Origin: Chloroflexota bacterium | GTDB lineage: Bacteria; Chloroflexota; Ktedonobacteria; Ktedonobacterales; JACDGC01 | Assembly (NCBI GenBank): GCA_021812265.1 | Contig: JAKAOI010000113.1 | Span: 1 to 7,196, forward strand | Direction of reading: 5' to 3' | Length of the DNA: 7,196 nt | Part shown: piece after piece, positions 5,620 through 7,196 of the stretch | How positions within the stretch are numbered: position 1 is the stretch's first letter | Layout of the letters: every line of letters begins with the position of its first letter | Notes under the pieces: model-generated | Databases searched by the model: none | Seen by the model: the letters and a program-made list of their open reading frames with translations, nothing else | What the model was told of the DNA's origin: nothing | Made by a program: the position numbers and the translations under genes

Positions 5620-5648
5620 ATTATAGCACTGTTGCCGGCTGCAAGCAA
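5620..5648 (-). promoter_or_regulatory. Sigma-70-type promoter of the small membrane protein-GNAT unit
   Basis: Minus strand: -35 TTGCTT (5643-5648), 17-base spacer, perfect -10 TATAAT (5620-5625). The predicted transcript starts near 5613, giving a leader of about 39 bases before ATG 5574. The leader includes the palindrome TACTAGTA (5599-5606), which could be an operator. Confidence 0.65.
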
Positions 5649-5836
5649 AATAGCCCGAAATATCGATACCGGATATTTTTTGCGCATATTGGCTAAAACC
5701 TTGCTTGAAACTATACAACACCTTGGAATTTACAAAAGATCCCGTAAAACACCATTCGCGGACGCGATAGACCCGCGTTGCCTTCAGCCGGAGTTCTGGC
5801 ATATTGCAATTCTATTCGAAAATCGATATAATCCAT

Positions 5837-5903
5837 AATGAAGTCTGGCGAAAAGAGGCATAAGCCGAAGCGCTATCTTCCTAATGGATGAGCTGACTTC
5901 ATT
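5837..5903. repeat. 9-bp inverted repeat spanning 67 bases upstream of ftsH
   Basis: AATGAAGTC (5837-5845) and GACTTCATT (5895-5903) are perfect inverted repeats 49 bases apart. Short internal complementarities (GGC/GCC, GAAG/CTTC) could fold the interior into a compact multi-stem structure. It lies in the 620-base region between divergent units. Open frames on both strands from about 5590 to 5838 have no ribosome binding site and I do not regard them as genes. Confidence 0.35.
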
Positions 5904-5930
5904 GAAACAGTGTTTTTCCGTACCTATTTC
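5902..5930 (+). promoter_or_regulatory. Candidate promoter toward ftsH
   Basis: TTGAAA (5902-5907, five of six consensus positions), a 17-base spacer, then TATTTC (5925-5930, only three of six). It overlaps the end of the inverted repeat at 5895-5903. If used, the ftsH leader would be about 260 bases. The alternative TATATAAC at about 5952 has no clear -35. Confidence 0.25.
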
Positions 5931-6035
5931 TGTGGTCAGTTTTTTTATTGTTTATATAACGTTACGCGCAGCTTCGCCGATTAGGAATATTGTAAGTACA
6001 TTCCAAAAATATATATCGCAGCCCATTTGAGCAGC

Positions 6036-6065
6036 CGGAAAAAAGGGAATTTACCTCATTTTCCG
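6036..6065 (+). other. 7-bp hairpin in the ftsH upstream region
   Basis: CGGAAAA (6036-6042) pairs with TTTTCCG (6059-6065) around a 16-base loop. Nearby are a repeated GCATGTA (6065-6071 and 6074-6080) and the perfect 10-base palindrome ATCATATGAT (6117-6126), a possible protein-binding site. Roles are unknown. Confidence 0.3.
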
Positions 6066-6152
6066 CATGTATTGCATGTAAAAGAATGTTTCGGCGCAAC
6101 CGCGGTTATTCGCTGTATCATATGATGCGGCATTTACAAACACACATATTAC

Positions 6153-6178
6153 GTACGGTCATTTACCGTGTATTTTTA
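6153..6178 (+). other. Small hairpin plus T-run just before the ftsH ribosome binding site (attenuator-like)
   Basis: ACGGT (6155-6159) pairs with ACCGT (6165-6169) around CATTT, extendable by wobble pairs, and is followed by GTATTTTT. It resembles a weak intrinsic terminator or attenuator, 27 bases before the start codon. The stem is short, so this may be chance. Confidence 0.25.
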
Positions 6179-6192
6179 GAAAGCAGGTTTGA

Positions 6193-7196
<1,004 letters not shown>

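Noticed and set aside
5587..5838. Frames on both strands of 68-71 residues upstream of the small membrane gene
   Set aside because: No ribosome binding sites; the minus frame overlaps the good promoter at 5620-5648, and neither resembles a known protein.
5837..5907. Hammerhead-like ribozyme (CGAAA and GATGAG strings)
   Set aside because: The CUGAUGA core is absent and the strings are not in the required order around three stems.

Overview
The window looks like bacterial chromosome of middling GC content. Its best-identified gene is the N-terminal half of a membrane AAA+ protease FtsH, cut by the right edge. The FtsH has a long Pro/Gln/Asn-rich cytosolic N-terminus. The genes use strong AAGGAG/GAGGAG-type ribosome binding sites and sigma-70-like promoters with perfect TATAAT boxes. 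My best guess is a Chloroflexota (perhaps Ktedonobacteria-like) bacterium; this rests on general protein style, not on a search, and is only a guess.

Layout. Positions 1-568 look like accessory or mobile DNA. They hold the tail of an open frame entering from the left edge, a perfect 11-bp hairpin, and a roughly 135-140-bp sequence present twice (162-302 and 358-490). Each copy begins with a short palindrome, and smaller tandem repeats lie inside and after them. Directly after this is the C-terminal third of an APH(3')-type aminoglycoside phosphotransferase (569-793). It lacks its catalytic loop and is interrupted by a TAG, so it is a pseudogene. Positions 794-1113 are a non-coding leader whose last 35 bases can fold over the ribosome binding site of the next gene.

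Positions 1114-2712 (+) encode a small heat shock protein (alpha-crystallin domain) with an exceptional acidic, low-complexity C-terminal tail of about 395 residues. It converges on a 541-residue, about ten-helix membrane protein of unknown function (2848-4473, -), with two hairpins in the gap. Upstream of that gene, 4474-4865 has no credible gene but contains three consecutive hairpins. A two-gene minus-strand unit follows: a 61-residue two-helix membrane protein (5389-5574) and a GNAT acetyltransferase (4866-5381), 7 bases apart and served by a good promoter at 5620-5648. A 620-base divergent region with inverted repeats separates this unit from ftsH (6196 to the edge, +).

How the genes relate: the sHSP (holdase) and FtsH (membrane protein quality control) both belong to proteostasis but sit in separate transcription units, so a functional link is only suggested. 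The most testable points are the possible RNA thermometer in front of the sHSP gene, the oversized acidic tail of that protein, the palindrome-headed repeat pair that resembles IS200/IS605 right-end structures, and the Leu in place of the usual aromatic residue in the FtsH pore loop.
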